Shown piece by piece: positions 8,693-18,700 of a DNA stretch of 64,000 nt. A program made the translations under genes and the position numbers. The notes beneath the pieces were generated by a model, which saw only the letters and a list, made by a program, of their open reading frames with translations, did not search any database and was not told the origin of the DNA. The stretch is from Arthrobacter_H sp030452125 (GTDB lineage Bacteria > Actinomycetota > Actinomycetes > Actinomycetales > Micrococcaceae): assembly GCA_052379645.1 (NCBI GenBank), contig JBQSYU010000005.1; one strand, given 5' to 3'. Every line of letters starts with the position of its first letter. The first letter of the stretch is position 1.

Positions 8693-9862
8693 ATGCCAGA
8701 ACCAACCACGCTGCAGGAACTAGCCATCCCGACCACCCTGGACGGCCCCGGCGGGGCGGCGTTCTCCACCATCCGGGGGCTCTTTCGGCAGGCCGGGATC
8801 GAAGAGCTCGGACATGATGACCTCGTGACCGGCGATTCCGTGGAAATCGCCCGGATCCAACCCAGTGCCTACGGCCGGCACCTGATTCAGGTGGCCCGCC
8901 GGGGGCAGGGCCCGGAAGCGGAGATCATCGGCGCGGCCGTGGTCTTCCTGCCCTCGGCCGAAAACCGGCAGTCGGCCGACGTCGACCTGGTCGTGGCCAC
9001 GCGGTGGCGGCGCCAAGGGGTGGGCAGCCGGCTGCTCCGTCGGGTGGCCGACCGGTGTCTGGAACGGGGGCGCACCGTACTGAACCTCTATACCGGCGTC
9101 TCGCTGGACCATGGTGGTGAAGAAGCAGCGGATCGGCCCGTGGAGGGGGTGCTGCGACCTGACTCCGGGGCCGGATGGATCAGCCTGGACGCGCCCGGGC
9201 CCGCCTTCGCCCATCGACACGGCTTCACCCTGGGACTGGTGGACCGTGGCAGCAGGGCCGGGATCGGAATCGATGATGACGCGGCCCTGGCGTCCCTGGA
9301 GGAGCGGGCCTCCGCCTCCGGGACCGGCTATGTCCTCGAATCGTGGACGGGGCCGGTGCCGGACGACGACGTGGCCGACTACTGCCGGATCATCGAGCGC
9401 ATGGATACCGACCCTCCGGCCGGCGGGCTGAGCTTCGAACCCTCACGGTGGGATGGCCCGCGACTGCGCACCATGGAGGCCCGGCGACGGAACCAGGGGA
9501 CCACCTCGGTGGTCACCGTGGCCCGTGAACTCGCCAGTGGACACCTGGTCGCCTATACCGAACTGGTGGTGTTCAACGGCCAGGACCACCTCGCTTTCCA
9601 GGAGGGGACGCTGGTGCTTCCGGAGCATCGGGGCCACCGGCTCGGCCTGCGGATCAAGGCATCCAACCACCGGCGGCTGCTGCAGGCCCTGCCGCGGGTC
9701 GACCGCATCTACACCTGGAACGCCGCGGAGAATTCCTACATGCTCCGGGTCAACGAGGCCCTGGGGTTCTCGCCGTCCATGATGGAAGGCGAATGGGCCA
9801 GGACCGGGGACCCGGCATGGCCGAACGACCGAATGGCGCTCGGGACCCGCCCTGGGGGATGA
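8693..9862 (+). CDS. Tandem GNAT-fold N-acetyltransferase
   Basis: A 389-residue protein with two GNAT modules. In the first, acetyl-CoA binding is marked by the RRQGVGSRLLRRV segment near residues 105-117. In the second, a degenerate RGHRLGLRIK-type loop lies near 313-325, followed by YTWNAAENSYMLRVNEALGF, common in GNAT C-termini. I chose ATG 8693 because GGAAGG precedes it; a TTG at 8627 would add 22 poorly conserved residues. Double-GNAT proteins in Actinobacteria include mycothiol synthase, but this one lacks recognisable MshD context and its acceptor is unknown. Confidence 0.8.
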   Translation: MPEPTTLQELAIPTTLDGPGGAAFSTIRGLFRQAGIEELGHDDLVTGDSVEIARIQPSAYGRHLIQVARRGQGPEAEIIGAAVVFLPSAENRQSADVDLVVATRWRRQGVGSRLLRRVADRCLERGRTVLNLYTGVSLDHGGEEAADRPVEGVLRPDSGAGWISLDAPGPAFAHRHGFTLGLVDRGSRAGIGIDDDAALASLEERASASGTGYVLESWTGPVPDDDVADYCRIIERMDTDPPAGGLSFEPSRWDGPRLRTMEARRRNQGTTSVVTVARELASGHLVAYTELVVFNGQDHLAFQEGTLVLPEHRGHRLGLRIKASNHRRLLQALPRVDRIYTWNAAENSYMLRVNEALGFSPSMMEGEWARTGDPAWPNDRMALGTRPGG

Positions 9863-10058
9863 TGGAATCGGAGTCCTCGGTGGATCAGCACAGCAGCATC
9901 GTCGGGGTCCCGTAGTCCCACGGCGCCGGATGGGGAAAACCCCCTGGCCCCTGGGCGGAGTTCCTTGACCAACACCCCTGGTGACCGTGCGGCACGGGGA
10001 CTGCTGGTCCCCGGGGCTCCAAGCCAGACGCCGAAGAGCCCCAATGGAGGAGCCTGCC

Positions 10059-11348
10059 ATGCCATCGAGCCAACCACCCCTGCCATCCGGGGAATCGACC
10101 TCCACCAGACAGGGGGCCCTCCCGGCGTGGAACCGGTTCGACACCAGCTGGACCCTCGGACTCTTTGGCACGGCAGTGGGTGCCGGGATCCTCTTCCTGC
10201 CGATGAACGCAGGTCTGGGAGGGCTGTGGCCGCTGCTCATCGCCACGTTGTTGATCTGGCCGATGACCTACTTCTCCCACCGGGCGCTCTCACGCATCGT
10301 CTGCGCCTCACCGAACCCCGGCCAGGACATCACCGGGGTGGTGCGGAACTACTTCGGAGAGAACGCCGGGCGCGTGGTGACGATCCTGTACTTCCTGGCG
10401 ATCTATCCCATCGTGCTGATCTACGGGGTGGGCATCACCAATACGGTGGAAAGCCTGATGGTCCATCAACTCGGCCTGGAGCCGTGGCCCCGCTGGGTCC
10501 TGGCCGGGGTGCTGATCCTGTTGATGTCCTCGGTCATGGTGGCCGGGAAGAAGGTCATGCTGGTCGTCACCCAGTGGCTGGTCTATCCGTTGATCGCCGT
10601 GCTGTTGGTGGTCACCCTCCTGCTCATTCCCTCCTGGTCCTTCGAAGGATTCGGTGCCTTCCCCGCAGCCGGCGACTTCGCCATGTCGCTGTGGCTGATG
10701 ATCCCGGTCCTGGTCTTCTCGTTCAACCATTCCCCGGCGATCTCACAGTTCTCCGTCTCGCTGCGGGAGCGCTACGGGGCGGGGTCGGTGGACAAGGCCT
10801 CATCGATCCTCCGCGTGGTCGCCACCCTCCTGGTCGTCTTCACGATGGGCTTCGTCTGGTCCTGCGTCCTGGCGCTGGGCCCCGAGGGGCTGCAGGACGC
10901 CAAGGACGCGAACCTGCCCGTGCTCTCGCACCTGGCCAATGTCATGGACATGCCCATCATTGCCTGGCTGGGCCCCGCAGTGGCCATTGCCGCCATCGCC
11001 TCCTCCTTCTTCGGGCACTGGCTGGGCGCCGCGGAAGGGGCCACCGCGATCGTGAGGACCATGGTGGACCCGGCCGAGAAACGCCTCAGTGACCGGACCC
11101 TGAAGATCGGGGTGAGTGTCTTCCTCATCGTGACCACCTGGGTGGCGGGAATCCTCAATCCGAGCATTCTGGCATTGATCGAGTCGTTGGCCGGCCCCGT
11201 GATCGCCGCGGTGCTCTACCTGATGCCGATGTATGCAATTCATAGGGTTCCGGCCCTGGCCCGGTTCCGGGGGAGGGCCTCCAACGTCTTCGTGGTCATC
11301 GCCGGCATCGTGGCCGTCGGCGGAATCCTCATCAGTCTGCTGCGCTGA
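10059..11348 (+). CDS. Amino acid permease, HAAAP (serine/threonine transporter-like) family
   Basis: A 429-residue integral membrane protein with about eleven hydrophobic segments. The first carries GTAVGAGILFLPMNAG (residues about 38-53), the family signature near the unwound TM1 substrate site. HAAAP proteins such as SdaC and TdcC import serine, threonine or aromatic amino acids with protons or sodium. ATG 10059 is chosen because GGAGG lies seven to eight bases upstream; the in-frame ATG 10044 contains that Shine-Dalgarno. It stands alone between the GNAT gene and rplJ, with a long hairpin after its stop. The substrate is inferred, with serine/threonine most likely. Confidence 0.82.
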   Translation: MPSSQPPLPSGESTSTRQGALPAWNRFDTSWTLGLFGTAVGAGILFLPMNAGLGGLWPLLIATLLIWPMTYFSHRALSRIVCASPNPGQDITGVVRNYFGENAGRVVTILYFLAIYPIVLIYGVGITNTVESLMVHQLGLEPWPRWVLAGVLILLMSSVMVAGKKVMLVVTQWLVYPLIAVLLVVTLLLIPSWSFEGFGAFPAAGDFAMSLWLMIPVLVFSFNHSPAISQFSVSLRERYGAGSVDKASSILRVVATLLVVFTMGFVWSCVLALGPEGLQDAKDANLPVLSHLANVMDMPIIAWLGPAVAIAAIASSFFGHWLGAAEGATAIVRTMVDPAEKRLSDRTLKIGVSVFLIVTTWVAGILNPSILALIESLAGPVIAAVLYLMPMYAIHRVPALARFRGRASNVFVVIAGIVAVGGILISLLR

Positions 11349-11351
11349 TCC

Positions 11352-11391
11352 CTCCGGGGGCGCCTTCGTGATCTCGAAGGCGTCCCCGGAG
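11352..11391 (+). terminator. Hairpin terminator after the permease
   Basis: A 17-bp stem with one G-T pair (11352-11368 with 11375-11391) and a six-base loop lies 3 bp after the permease stop. It precedes the rplJ promoter. Confidence 0.75.
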
Positions 11392-11396
11392 TCGAT

Positions 11397-11426
11397 TTGG
11401 AACTGCGGCCCGTCTGCGGATAAACT
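11397..11426 (+). promoter_or_regulatory. Promoter of rplJ-rplL
   Basis: TTGGAA (11397-11402) and TAAACT (11421-11426) are spaced 18 bp apart, giving a start near 11433 and a leader of about 225 nt before rplJ. Confidence 0.6.
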
Positions 11427-11429
11427 AAG

Positions 11430-11560
11430 GGAACCAAAGACCGTCGGTCGGTGGTGCCCCGTGCCAGCATGGGAAACCATCCGAAAGTCCCAGCTAATGG
11501 GCGGCCTACGCAGGTGAACGAAGACTTTCCTTCCCGCTCGACCCGTCGTCAGGAAGTTGA
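11430..11560 (+). promoter_or_regulatory. Ribosomal protein L10 leader (autoregulatory RNA)
   Basis: The leader between the rplJ promoter and rplJ contains ACCAAAGACCG, inverted segments around GGTGGTGCCCC/GGGCGGCC and CCTACGCAGGTGAACGA, which resemble the L10-binding leader found before rplJL in many bacteria. L10 (with L7/L12) is known to bind such leaders and repress. The assignment is by position and resemblance; a covariance-model search would decide it. Confidence 0.6.
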
Positions 11561-11561
11561 A

Positions 11562-11590
11562 GCCCCGTGCATCTGCGCGGGGCGTTTTTT
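11562..11590 (+). terminator. rplJ: Leader terminator/attenuator before rplJ
   Basis: A 9-bp GC-rich stem with one G-T pair (11562-11570 with 11575-11583), an ATCT loop and then GTTTTTT (11584-11590). It is a canonical intrinsic terminator 67 bp before the rplJ start, inside the leader, so it likely acts as a regulated attenuator rather than an operon end. Confidence 0.8.
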
Positions 11591-11656
11591 ATGCCAGCCC
11601 TTCCGGGCTCGTGGACCGGTCAGACCGACTCGTAAACAATCCCCGGAAGGAGGGTT

Positions 11657-12223
11657 ATGGCAACGCAAATCAAGATTTCAGCTGTTCAGGAAATCATCAA
11701 CGACTTCAAGGAGTCGAGTGCCGCTGTCCTGACCGAATACCGTGGGCTCAGCGTTGCACAGCTCCAGGAGTTGCGCCGTGCGCTTGGTGAAGACACCAAG
11801 TTCTCGGTTGTGAAGAACACCCTGACGGGCATCGCAGCCAAGGAAGCAGGCATCGATTCGTTCGATGGCCAGCTTGCCGGCCCGACCGCCATCGCCTTCA
11901 TCAAGGGCGATGCAGTGGCCGCGACCAAGAGTCTGACGGATTTCGCGAAGTCCAACGAGAAGCTGGTCGTCAAGTCCGGCTACTTCGAAGGTGCGTCCAT
12001 GGACGCGGCCCAGGTGGTCGCATTCGGTGCGCTCCAGTCCCGCGAACACCAGCTGGCCCGCATCGCCGGTGTCCTGCAGGCGCCGGCTTCGGCCGCAGTC
12101 CGCACCATCGACGCCCTGCGCGCCAAGCATGAAGAAGGTGGTGCAGCCTCGGCTCCGGCCGAAGCTCCTGCCGCCGAGGCCGAGGAAGCACCTGCTGCCG
12201 ACGCTGCCACCGAAGAAGCCTAA
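11657..12223 (+). CDS. rplJ: 50S ribosomal protein L10
   Basis: A 188-residue L10, the stalk base protein that anchors L7/L12 dimers. The N-terminal RNA-binding domain includes SSAAVLTEYRGLSVAQLQELR (residues about 19-39). The C-terminal helix that binds L7/L12 is followed by an Ala/Glu/Pro-rich tail, longer than in E. coli (165 residues). The start has GGAAGGAGGG upstream. It is co-transcribed with rplL 68 bp downstream. Confidence 0.96.
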   Translation: MATQIKISAVQEIINDFKESSAAVLTEYRGLSVAQLQELRRALGEDTKFSVVKNTLTGIAAKEAGIDSFDGQLAGPTAIAFIKGDAVAATKSLTDFAKSNEKLVVKSGYFEGASMDAAQVVAFGALQSREHQLARIAGVLQAPASAAVRTIDALRAKHEEGGAASAPAEAPAAEAEEAPAADAATEEA

Positions 12224-12291
12224 GGGCCCTTCAAACCACCGAAAATCTCGTGGCACCCCAGCGTGCCGCCCCACTGAAAGGACGCCACATC

Positions 12292-12666
12292 ATGGCGAAG
12301 CTCAGCACTGAAGAGCTCCTTGAGGCCTTCAAGGAAATGACCATCGTCGAGCTCTCCGAGTTCGTTAAGACCTTCGAAGAGACCTTCGACGTCACCGCCG
12401 CGGCCGTTGCCGTTGCCGGTCCGGCCGGCGGTGCCGAAGAGGCTGCCGAGGAGCAGACCGAATTCGACGTCATCCTCGAAGGCCCCGGCGACAAGAAGAT
12501 CGCAGTCATCAAGGAGGTCCGCGCACTGACCTCACTGGGTCTGAAGGAAGCCAAGGACCTCGTCGACGGCGCCCCGAAGGCCGTCCTGGAAGGCGCATCC
12601 AAGGATGTTGCCGACAAGGCCAAGGAGGCCCTCGAGGCCGCCGGCGCTGCCGTCACGCTCAAGTAG
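12292..12666 (+). CDS. rplL: 50S ribosomal protein L7/L12
   Basis: A 124-residue stalk protein that recruits translation GTPases. The N-terminal dimerisation helix runs from MAKLSTEELLEAF, a hinge rich in Ala, Gly and Val follows, and the C-terminal domain carries the conserved KIAVIKEVRALTSLGLKEAK segment. ATG 12292 fits the family; the frame opens at GTG 12250 with 14 extra unrelated residues. A strong hairpin follows. Confidence 0.97.
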   Translation: MAKLSTEELLEAFKEMTIVELSEFVKTFEETFDVTAAAVAVAGPAGGAEEAAEEQTEFDVILEGPGDKKIAVIKEVRALTSLGLKEAKDLVDGAPKAVLEGASKDVADKAKEALEAAGAAVTLK

Positions 12667-12682
12667 CAGACAGGCAACACGG

Positions 12683-12725
12683 GCGCGGCCCCGTCCACCG
12701 ATCAGGTGGGCGGGGCCGCGCTGTT
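12683..12725 (+). terminator. Intrinsic terminator after rplL
   Basis: A 17-bp stem with one T-G pair (12683-12699 with 12705-12721), then TGTTT. It ends the rplJL transcript. Confidence 0.85.
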
Positions 12726-12852
12726 TAACCGGTGGGCACGACGGGCCACCACTGTGATGCCGATCACATTCTTGAATGCGAAAGTCCTCGCTTTGCTAGC
12801 GTGTCAGGTAACGACTTGATAACGCAGGCAAGCGATGACGGGAGTGCATGGC

Positions 12853-14130
12853 ATGGAACACGGCACGACGACACTCCAGCAGCCTGCCCCTGCGGGGACG
12901 GACACCACGGCGTCCGGGACCTCCGCTTCCACGGCCACCCCATCCCGCCCTCCGCGCGGAAAAGGGCGCATGGCCCTGCTGGACGGGTTGCGCCTGGTTG
13001 CCGCGGTGGGGGTCATCCTCTACCACTACACCGCATGGCACCACGGGTACTGGGGCGTCGAACCGGCCAAAGCCGCCTGGCCATACCTGTCCCGCCTCAC
13101 GGTGTTCGGGAACATGGGCGTCCAGCTGTTCTTCGTCATCAGCGGTTTCGTCATCCTGCTCTCCGCCTACGGCAAGCGACCGGCACAATTCATCGGTTCA
13201 CGCGTCGGCCGGCTCTTTCCTGCCTACTGGGTGGCCGTGCTTGCCACCGGGGTGTTGATCTTCTTCATCTGGCCCGTGATGGGCAAGCGACTGACGTTCT
13301 CCGACTGGGCCGTGAACCTGACGATGATGCAGCGCGGCTTCAACGTCCCCTACGTCGACGGCGTCTATTGGACGCTCTGGGCCGAGATGCGCTTCTATGG
13401 GCTGGTCCTGCTATTGATGATGCTGGGGTGGGTGACCTGCCGGCGGATCCTGGCCTTCGCCGTCGTCTGGCCGCTACTCGGGTTTTTGGCGCCACTGATT
13501 CCCAGCAACTTCGTCCGGCAGGCACTGATCCCCGAACACGCTGCCCTCTTCGCCGGCGGCATCTGCCTGTTCCTGATCTACCGTTTCGGGCATACCCCGT
13601 GGCGGTGGGCGGCCCTGGGGCTGAACGTGGTCCAGGCCGCTGCATGGACCGGGAAGAAGGGGACCGAGGAAGCCACCAGCCTGGTCGGTTACGCCATCCC
13701 GGAACAGGCCTATTGGGGCATTGTCGTCGGAATCTTCGTCGTGATTGCCTTGCTGACCCTCACGCCCTTGAGCAGGGTCAACCTTCCGGGCCTTGCGTTG
13801 GCCGGGGCGCTGACCTATCCGATCTACCTCCTCCATGAGATCTGGGGGTGGTGGATCATCGACCAGCTCAGCGGCCACCTGCCCCGGCCCGTGGTGCTGA
13901 TGATCGCCATCGGCGCCGCCGCGGCCGGCGCCTACCTGGTCTACCGCTTCGTCGAGCAGACCCTGGGCCGCCGCCTCGGTCGGGCGGTCACCAGCGGGGT
14001 CGATACCTTGACCTCCCTAGGGCGGAGGGGCCGCGGGTTCGCCGAACGCGTCAGTCGAGTCGATGACCGCAGGCGGCCGGCCGCCCGGGCGGTTCCCCAT
14101 AACCAGGGAGGCATCACCCGGGGACTCTAG
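12853..14130 (+). CDS. Membrane acyltransferase, acyltransferase_3 (OafA/YrhL-like) family
   Basis: A 425-residue polytopic protein with about ten hydrophobic segments. The first carries ALLDGLRLVAAVGVILYHY (residues about 41-59), the family motif with its conserved His. Such proteins O-acylate cell-surface sugars using acyl-CoA from the cytoplasm. A basic C-terminal tail of about 45 residues follows the last helix. ATG 12853 is chosen because GGGAG lies eight bases upstream; ATG 12835 in frame is a possible longer start. It stands alone between rplL and a convergent thiolase. The acceptor glycan is unknown. Confidence 0.82.
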   Translation: MEHGTTTLQQPAPAGTDTTASGTSASTATPSRPPRGKGRMALLDGLRLVAAVGVILYHYTAWHHGYWGVEPAKAAWPYLSRLTVFGNMGVQLFFVISGFVILLSAYGKRPAQFIGSRVGRLFPAYWVAVLATGVLIFFIWPVMGKRLTFSDWAVNLTMMQRGFNVPYVDGVYWTLWAEMRFYGLVLLLMMLGWVTCRRILAFAVVWPLLGFLAPLIPSNFVRQALIPEHAALFAGGICLFLIYRFGHTPWRWAALGLNVVQAAAWTGKKGTEEATSLVGYAIPEQAYWGIVVGIFVVIALLTLTPLSRVNLPGLALAGALTYPIYLLHEIWGWWIIDQLSGHLPRPVVLMIAIGAAAAGAYLVYRFVEQTLGRRLGRAVTSGVDTLTSLGRRGRGFAERVSRVDDRRRPAARAVPHNQGGITRGL

Positions 14131-14197
14131 CCGCCGGGGCCGTGCGCCATGATCCGGCCGGCGGCGGGCCACGTCGGGGCAGTGGGCGGAAACCAAG

Positions 14198-14230
14198 GAG
14201 CGGTCCGCGGCCACCAGCCGCGGACCGCTC
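14198..14230 (-). terminator. Hairpin between convergent acyltransferase and thiolase genes
   Basis: A 13-bp perfect stem (14198-14210 with 14218-14230) with a seven-base loop lies in the gap between two convergent genes and could terminate either, 35 bp beyond the thiolase stop. The T-rich side is weak. Confidence 0.6.
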
Positions 14231-14264
14231 ACTTCCGCCTCGTTCGGGCGGTGCCCCTGCCGGA

Positions 14265-15458
14265 TCAGCCCTCGCGGAAGAGCAGGAGGGCCTCGCCCTG
14301 GCCCCCGCCGCCACAGAGGCTGACCGCAGCCTTGCCGGAGCCCCGACGTTGCAGCTCCAGGGCCGCATGCAAGGCCAGACGGGCCCCCGAAGCGCCGATG
14401 GGATGGCCCAGGGCGATGGCGCCACCGTGGAGGTTGGTCTTCTCCAAGGGGTAGTCCAGGTCCTTCAGCGACTGGCAGGCGACCGAACCGAAGGCCTCGT
14501 TGATTTCAATGAAGTCCAGATCCGATACCGCCCAGCCTGCCGTGCCCAGTGCGGACTTGATGGCATTCGACGGCTGCGAATGCAGTGAGGTGTCGGGACC
14601 TGCCACCTGCCCCGGCGCGCCGATGACCGCCAGGACCTGCAGCCCGTGGCTTTGGGCGTATTCGCGCGAAGTCACGACGACGGCCGCGGCCCCGTCGGAG
14701 AGCGGGGAGGAGTTCCCTGCGGTGATGGTGCCCTCCTTCGCGAACGCGGAGCGCAGGCCCCCGAGCTTCTGGGCCGTGGTGTCCGGGCGAATTCCCTCAT
14801 CGGCATCGACCGTCAGTGGATCGCCCTTGCGCTGCGGTACGGAGAGCGACAGGATCTCCTCATCGAAGACCCCGGCCTCGCGTGCCGCTGCCGCCCGGGT
14901 GTGTGAGGCGGCAGCGACCTCGTCCTGTGAGGCGCGGTCGATCCCGAGTTCGCCGTTCCTGGTTTCGGTACTCACCCCCATGGACTGCCCGTCGAAGGCA
15001 TCGGTCAGGCCGTCGTGGTCGACGGAGTCGATGGCTGTGAAACTGCCGTAATTCCATCCCTTGCGGCTGCCCGGCAGGATGTGCGGGGCATTGGTCATCG
15101 ATTCCTGCCCGCCGGCGATGACGACGTCGGCTTCGCCCAGACGCACCAGGCGGGCGGCATCGGTGATGGCGGCCAGGCCCGAAAGGCAGACCTTGTTGAT
15201 GGTCACGGTCGGAACATCCCAGCCGATACCCGCCTTGATCGAGGACTGGCGCGCAGGGTTCTGTCCACAGCCGGCCTGGACGACATGTCCCATGATCACC
15301 GACTGCACATCGGCGGCCGGGACGCCGGCCTTCTCCAGGGCTCCGGTGATGGCGGCGGCACCAAGCTCCACGGCAGTGAAGCCCGCAAGCTGGCCCTTGA
15401 GCCGGGCAAAGGGGGTCCGTGCTCCTGAAACGAGGACGGCCTCACGGGGATCGGACAT
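14265..15458 (-). CDS. Acetyl-CoA C-acetyltransferase (thiolase)
   Basis: A 397-residue thiolase that condenses or cleaves acetoacetyl-CoA. The acyl-accepting Cys lies in NKVCLSGLAAI (residues about 87-97). The C-terminal catalytic His and Cys are in GHPIGASGARL and SLCGGGGQGEA. The GAxGAR segment and NEAFGSVA are also present. Length and motifs fit biosynthetic or degradative acetyl-CoA acetyltransferases; the direction is not decidable. It is divergent from rpoB with a shared 333-bp intergenic region. Confidence 0.9.
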   Translation of the reverse strand: MSDPREAVLVSGARTPFARLKGQLAGFTAVELGAAAITGALEKAGVPAADVQSVIMGHVVQAGCGQNPARQSSIKAGIGWDVPTVTINKVCLSGLAAITDAARLVRLGEADVVIAGGQESMTNAPHILPGSRKGWNYGSFTAIDSVDHDGLTDAFDGQSMGVSTETRNGELGIDRASQDEVAAASHTRAAAAREAGVFDEEILSLSVPQRKGDPLTVDADEGIRPDTTAQKLGGLRSAFAKEGTITAGNSSPLSDGAAAVVVTSREYAQSHGLQVLAVIGAPGQVAGPDTSLHSQPSNAIKSALGTAGWAVSDLDFIEINEAFGSVACQSLKDLDYPLEKTNLHGGAIALGHPIGASGARLALHAALELQRRGSGKAAVSLCGGGGQGEALLLFREG

Positions 15459-15791
15459 GGTGGTGCTCGCTTTCGCTGGGGGACTACTTCATGTTCAATT
15501 ATCGTGACGTGGAGCATAAAGACCAAAGCGGGCCGTGCCGGTCCACGGGGCCGGAGGGCTCGAACGTCGGTGGCGGGGGAAGGGAAATTTTTTTCCCGCC
15601 TACGGGCATTTTCTCCGCGCATCTAGTATGGTAGACAGATTCTCCGTGGGCGTGTACTGTGGATCTTTGCGTCTTCCCTCTTTCCAATCGGCCTTCATAT
15701 AGCGGTGGGCCCGATGTTCGGTGGTGTTCCGGGTTCCTCATCCCGGGCGGGGTTGGCGCCGGAAACCTGACGGTCTGTGGAAGGATCCCTC
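15459..15791 (+). promoter_or_regulatory. rpoB: thiolase-rpoB intergenic region with candidate rpoB promoter
   Basis: A 333-bp divergent intergenic region. TAGTAT at 15624-15629 is the best -10 candidate for rpoB, with TAGACA at 15632 as an alternative; no clear -35 is seen. An A/T run with flanking GGCGGG/CCCGCC (15572-15600) lies upstream and could act as an UP-like element or hairpin. The rpoB leader would be about 160 nt. Confidence 0.4.
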
Positions 15792-18700
15792 TTGGTCGCC
15801 TCGAGCACCTCAAATCATCAAACCGCTAGTTCGGCCCGTACCGCGGAAGCGGCCGGCCGAATTTCATTCGCAAAGATCCACGAACCACTGGATGTGCCGA
15901 ACCTGCTGGCATTGCAGGTGGAGAGCTTTGATTGGCTCGTCGGCAACGACAACTGGAAGACCCGTCTGGAGACGGCGCGTGCCGAAGGCATCACCAGTGT
16001 CGCCGACACGTCGGGCCTGGCAGAGATCTTCGAAGAAATCTCCCCGATCGAGGACTTCCAGGGCACCATGTCCCTGAGTTTCTCGGAGCCGGAGTTCGCG
16101 GACCCGAAGTACACCGAAGCCGAGTGCAAGGACCGCGATGCCACGTTCGCCGCGCCGCTGTACGTCAAGGCCGAGTTCATGAACAACAACACGGGTGAGA
16201 TCAAGCAGCAGACCGTGTTCATGGGCGACTTCCCGCTGATGACCGGCAAGGGCACCTTCATCATCAACGGCACCGAGCGTGTCGTGGTCTCCCAGCTGGT
16301 TCGTTCCCCGGGCGCCTACTTCGAGCGCACCCCGGACAAGACCAGTGACAAGGACATCTTCACGGCGAAGATCATCCCGTCCCGTGGTGCCTGGTTCGAG
16401 CTCGAAATCGACAAGCGCGACCAGGTCGGCGTCCGGCTGGACCGCAAGCGCAAGCAGTCCGTGACCGTGCTGCTCAAGGCCCTCGGCTGGACCGAAGGGC
16501 GCATCCTCGAGGAGTTCGGCCAGTACGACTCCATCCGCACGACCCTGGAGAAGGACGCGACGGAAACCAAGGAGGAGGCGCTGCTGGACATCTACCGCAA
16601 GCTGCGCCCGGGCGAGCCGCCGACGGTCGATGCCGCCGAAGCGCTGCTCGACAACCTCTACTTCAACTCCAAGCGCTACGATCTGGCCAAGGTCGGCCGC
16701 TACAAGATCAACCACAAGCTCGGAGTCGAGACCCCGCTGGACGCCCCCGACGCATCGGTGCTGAACAACGATGACATCGTCGCGATGATCAAGTTCCTCG
16801 TTGCGCTGCACGCCGGTGAAGCGACCGTCCCGGGCGTTCGCAAGGGTGCCAACGTCGACGTCCGCGTCGAGGTCGATGACATCGACCACTTCGGCAACCG
16901 TCGTATCCGCGCCGTCGGTGAGCTCATCGAGAACCAGGTCCGCACCGGGCTCTCCCGCATGGAGCGCGTCGTCCGTGAACGGATGACCACGCAGGACGTC
17001 GAGGCCATCACGCCGCAGACGCTGATCAACATCCGGCCCGTGGTCGCAGCGATCAAGGAGTTCTTCGGAACCTCCCAGCTCTCGCAGTTCATGGACCAGA
17101 ACAACCCGCTCGCCGGACTGACGCACAAGCGTCGCCTGTCCGCGCTGGGCCCGGGTGGTCTGTCCCGTGACCGTGCCGGCATGGAAGTCCGTGACGTCCA
17201 CCCCTCGCACTACGGCCGCATGTGCCCCATCGAAACCCCTGAAGGCCCGAACATCGGCCTCATCGGTTCGCTGGCGACGTACGCCCGCATCAACAACTTC
17301 GGTTTCATCGAGTCCCCGTACCGCAAGGTCGTCAACGGCCAGGTCACCGATCAGGTCGACTACCTGACCGCCGACGAGGAACTCGAAAGCATCATCGCGC
17401 AGGCGAATGCCCCGATGACCGATGACCTGCGCTTCGCCGAGGACCTGGTCCTCTGCCGTGAGCGTGGCGGCGGCGGCGAGCCCGTGCTCGTGGAGCCGGC
17501 CGAAATCGACTACATGGACGTTTCTCCGCGCCAGATGGTCTCCGCGGCCACCGCGCTGATCCCGTTCCTGGAGCACGACGACGCCAACCGTGCCCTCATG
17601 GGCGCGAACATGCAGCGCCAGGCCGTGCCGCTGCTGGCTTCGGAAGCCCCGTTGGTCGGTACCGGCATGGAGAAGTACGTGGCGGTCGACGCCGGCGACT
17701 CCATCACCGCTGCCAAGCCGGGTGTGGTCACCGAGGTGTCCGCGGATCTGGTCACCGTCATGAACGACGACGGCACCGACTCGGCCTACCCGATCATGAA
17801 GTTCGCCCGGTCAAACCACGGCAACGCCTACAACCAGCGGGTGCGGGTCTCCGAGGGTGAGCGTCTGGAATACCAGTCGATCATTGCCGACGGGCCGTCC
17901 ACCGACAACGGTGAGCTGGCCTTGGGCAAGAACCTGCTGGTGGCCTTCATGTCCTGGGAAGGACATAACTTCGAGGACGCCATCATCATGTCCCAGCGCA
18001 TGGTTTCCGAAGACGTGATGACCTCCATCCACATCGAGGAGCACGAGGTCGATGCCCGCGACACCAAGCTTGGTGCCGAGGAAGTCACGCGCGATATCCC
18101 GAACGTCTCCGAGGAGATCCTGGGCCAGCTCGACGAACGCGGCATCATCCACATCGGTGCCGAGGTCGAGGCCGGCGACATCCTGGTCGGCCGTGTCACC
18201 CCCAAGGGCGAAACGGAACTGACCCCGGAGGAGCGTTTGCTGCGGGCCATCTTCGGCGAGAAGTCCCGCGAAGTGCGTGACACCTCCCTGAAGGTTCCCC
18301 ACGGTGAATCAGGCACCGTCATCGGTGTCCGGATCTTCGAACGCGACAACGACGACGAGCTGCCCCCGGGCGTGAACCAGCTGGTCCGCGTCTACGTGGC
18401 CCAGAAGCGCAAGATCGCCGACGGTGACAAGCTGGCCGGACGCCACGGCAACAAGGGCGTCATCTCCAAGATCCTGCCGGTCGAGGACATGCCGTTCATG
18501 GAGGACGGCACCCCGGTCGACATCGTCTTGAACCCGTTGGGTGTCCCCGGCCGCATGAACGTCGGACAGGTGTTGGAAATCCACCTCGGCTGGGCCGCGA
18601 AGCAAGGCTGGAAGATCGAGGGCGAACCGGACTGGGTGAAGGAACTGCCCAACCTGCCCCGTGAATCCGGTCCCACGACCGTCGCCACCCCGGTGTTCGA

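Noticed and set aside
17040..17230. Possible rifampicin-resistance changes in rpoB
   Set aside because: The Asp, His and Ser positions of the rifampicin region have the usual sensitive residues.
15864..17576. A 570-residue open frame antisense to rpoB
   Set aside because: Same reason: high-GC shadow frame with no recognisable domain and no ribosome-binding site.
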